64,000 nt of DNA from the NCBI RefSeq assembly GCF_900176515.1, contig NZ_FWXV01000003.1, positions 682,001-746,000 of the forward strand, read 5' to 3'. The notes below the pieces were generated by a model. That model did not search any database, had not been told where the DNA came from, and saw only the letters and a program-made list of their open reading frames with translations. Each line of letters opens with the position of its first letter. Within the stretch, counting starts at the first letter, position 1. The position numbers and the translations under genes were made by a program. Source of the DNA: Kibdelosporangium aridum. Lineage in GTDB: Bacteria; Actinomycetota; Actinomycetes; Mycobacteriales; Pseudonocardiaceae. Positions 62,623 to 64,000 of the stretch are shown piece after piece.

Positions 62623-63629
62623 GAACTCAAGGCCTCTCCGGTCGAGCACTGGTCGTCGCACTGGTTCTGGTGGTGCTGGCCGCGCTCAGCTCGTTGTTGC
62701 TCGGCGTGTCCAGCCTCGGGTACCACCGGGTGCTGCAGGAGATCTGGGCGCAGGTGACCGGTGGCGTGTCGCCGCTTTCCTCCCGGGAGGCGGCGATTCT
62801 CTGGTACCTGCGGGCGCCCCGGGTCGTACTGGCGGCTTTGGTCGGCGGGGCGTTGGCGATCTCAGGTGCGGCTTTCCAAGGCGTGTTCCGCAATCCGTTG
62901 GCGGATCCGTACTTGTTGGGTGCCGCGGCCGGTGCGGGGCTGGGCGCGACCATCATCGTGGTGAGTGCGCCTTCGTGGAGCATCGCCTTGCCGCTCGCGG
63001 CTTTTGTCGGTGCGCTTGGCGGAGTGGGACTCTCGTGGGTGCTGAGCCAGTCCGCCGGGAGCGGTCCGGCGATGCTGCTGCTCGCCGGGGTGGCGGTGGC
63101 CTCGTTCCTGACGGCTGTCCAGACCTTTGTGCAGCAGGCGAACATCGAGACGATCCAGCGGGTCTACTCGTGGATGCTGGGCGGGCTCAACACAACCGGG
63201 TGGCGTGAGGTTGTGCTTTCGCTGCCGTACATCGCGGTCACGAGTGTGGTGCTGTGGTTGTGTGGGCGGCTGCTCGACGTCCTGGCCGTCGGTGACGAGG
63301 AGGCGGCGTCGCTCGGGATCCGTCCCGCCCGCGTTCGCATGCTTGTGCTGGGCGCGGCTTCTTTGGCCACGGCGGCCGCTGTGTCTGTCGGTGGGCTGAT
63401 CGGGTTCGTGGGGATTGTCGTGCCGCATATCGTGCGGTTGCTTGCAGGGGCCAGCTACCGGATTGTGTTGCCGTTGTCCTTGCTTGGCGGGGCGGCGTTC
63501 CTGATCGTGGCCGACGAGATCGCGCGGACGATCCTGGCTCCGGCCGAGCTGCCGATCGGAGTGATCACGGCGTTCACCGGAGCGCCCTTCTTCTTGCTGG
63601 TGCTACGGATGAACAGGGCGGGCCGGTGA
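62619..63629 (+). CDS. FecCD-type ABC permease
   Basis: About 336 aa with nine to ten helices. Family motifs: RAPRVVLAALVGGALAISGAAFQGVFRNPLADPYLLG (given in part) and GFVGIVVPHIVRLLAG. The start is uncertain: the frame has no ATG/GTG near the end of the previous gene, so CTG at 62619 (overlapping its TGA) or GTG at 62670 are the candidates. Coupled to the ATPase gene downstream. Confidence 0.87.
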   Translation: MRTQGLSGRALVVALVLVVLAALSSLLLGVSSLGYHRVLQEIWAQVTGGVSPLSSREAAILWYLRAPRVVLAALVGGALAISGAAFQGVFRNPLADPYLLGAAAGAGLGATIIVVSAPSWSIALPLAAFVGALGGVGLSWVLSQSAGSGPAMLLLAGVAVASFLTAVQTFVQQANIETIQRVYSWMLGGLNTTGWREVVLSLPYIAVTSVVLWLCGRLLDVLAVGDEEAASLGIRPARVRMLVLGAASLATAAAVSVGGLIGFVGIVVPHIVRLLAGASYRIVLPLSLLGGAAFLIVADEIARTILAPAELPIGVITAFTGAPFFLLVLRMNRAGR

Positions 63630-64000
63630 TGCTGGAACTGGTGGACGTCAGCGCCGGGTATCGCGGGAAGACCGTGGTCTCCGGCGTGTCGGTGTCGATT
63701 CCGCGGGGCAGCTGGCTGGCGATCATCGGGCCGAATGGCGCGGGCAAGTCGACTTTGCTCAAGTCCATTGCCGGCCTGGTCTCGTATTCCGGCTCGGTGC
63801 TGCTGGACGGCAGGCCGGTGCAGGATCTGAGCGCTCGGGAACGGGCTCGGGCTTTGGGGTACGCACCCCAAGTTCCCTTGCTGCCCGAGGGGTTGTCGGT
63901 GACGTCTTATGCCTTGCTCGGGCGTACACCGCATTTGGGGATTTTGGCGCGGGAAGGTCCCCACGATATGGCTGTGGTCGACCAGGTTCTCGCCCGGCTG
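63629..64000 (+). CDS. ABC importer ATP-binding protein (FecE/BtuD-like), 3' end outside the window
   Basis: 124 residues visible. Walker A GPNGAGKST (about 37-45), Q-loop YAPQVPLLPEGLS, typical of FecE/BtuD/HmuV ATPases. ATG at 63629 overlaps the permease stop (TGATG). The signature, Walker B and H-loop lie beyond the window edge. Confidence 0.92.
   Translation, partial: MLELVDVSAGYRGKTVVSGVSVSIPRGSWLAIIGPNGAGKSTLLKSIAGLVSYSGSVLLDGRPVQDLSARERARALGYAPQVPLLPEGLSVTSYALLGRTPHLGILAREGPHDMAVVDQVLARL

Overview
The window is high-GC DNA with dense genes, many GTG starts and many 4-bp stop/start overlaps. The gene families point to a filamentous actinomycete, most likely of the Pseudonocardiaceae type: a cvnABCD conservon, a DUF397/XRE pair, a large LAL regulator, secreted GH5 and GH18 enzymes, a GPP34 protein and a fused SulP-carbonic anhydrase. 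The taxonomic placement is inference from gene content only. No rRNA, tRNA or CRISPR array was seen. No transposase gene was seen.

Layout. 1-6.3 kb: a secreted GH5 glycosidase that runs off the left edge, a small inverted/tandem repeat cluster, then cvnA-B-C-D. 6.8-8.8 kb: a DUF485 protein and a sodium:solute (acetate-type) symporter. 8.8-14.6 kb: an S1P-lyase-like PLP enzyme with a collapsed MFS transporter pseudogene, divergent from a probable operon of cytochrome P450, an ornithine-type decarboxylase fused to AdoMet decarboxylase, and an aminopropyltransferase (polyamine synthesis). 14.6-15.3 kb: two small membrane proteins. 15.4-17.4 kb: a decayed island with an intact short peptide gene (candidate RiPP precursor), a frameshifted and truncated HExxH peptide-modification gene, and an out-of-frame scar joining EAD2-like and NB-ARC-like fragments.

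17.4-30.1 kb: lytic transglycosylase, Crp/Fnr regulator with a palindrome just before its start, acyl-CoA dehydrogenase with its own inverted repeat, membrane proteins, a PDZ-containing histidine kinase with its response regulator, an orphan LuxR regulator, a Pvc16/DUF4255 protein, an ACT-GNAT fusion and a LacI regulator. 30.1-34.9 kb: a LacI-type operator and promoter facing no gene, a reduced FtsX/ATPase ABC pair and a LAL regulator. 35-37.4 kb: a GH18 chitinase with two DasR-type boxes. 37.5-39 kb: DUF397/XRE locus.

39.9-49.4 kb: SulP-carbonic anhydrase, 6-phosphogluconate dehydrogenase, thioesterase II, pyruvate kinase, a pentapeptide-repeat protein, DUF2461, and a membrane-protein gene with a partly deleted tandem copy. 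49.4-61.4 kb: GNAT/APC permease, GPP34, serine hydrolase, HAD hydrolase, and a gltB-gltD operon followed by a histidine-ammonia-lyase-fold protein that lacks the residues for the MIO cofactor. 61.7-64 kb: an iron-siderophore/B12-type ABC importer (lipoprotein, permease, start of the ATPase).

The main points for follow-up are the MIO-less lyase behind gltBD, the P450-polyamine operon, the collapsed RiPP/conflict island, the ABC ATPase with altered Q- and H-loops, and the DasR-like boxes on both polysaccharide hydrolase genes.
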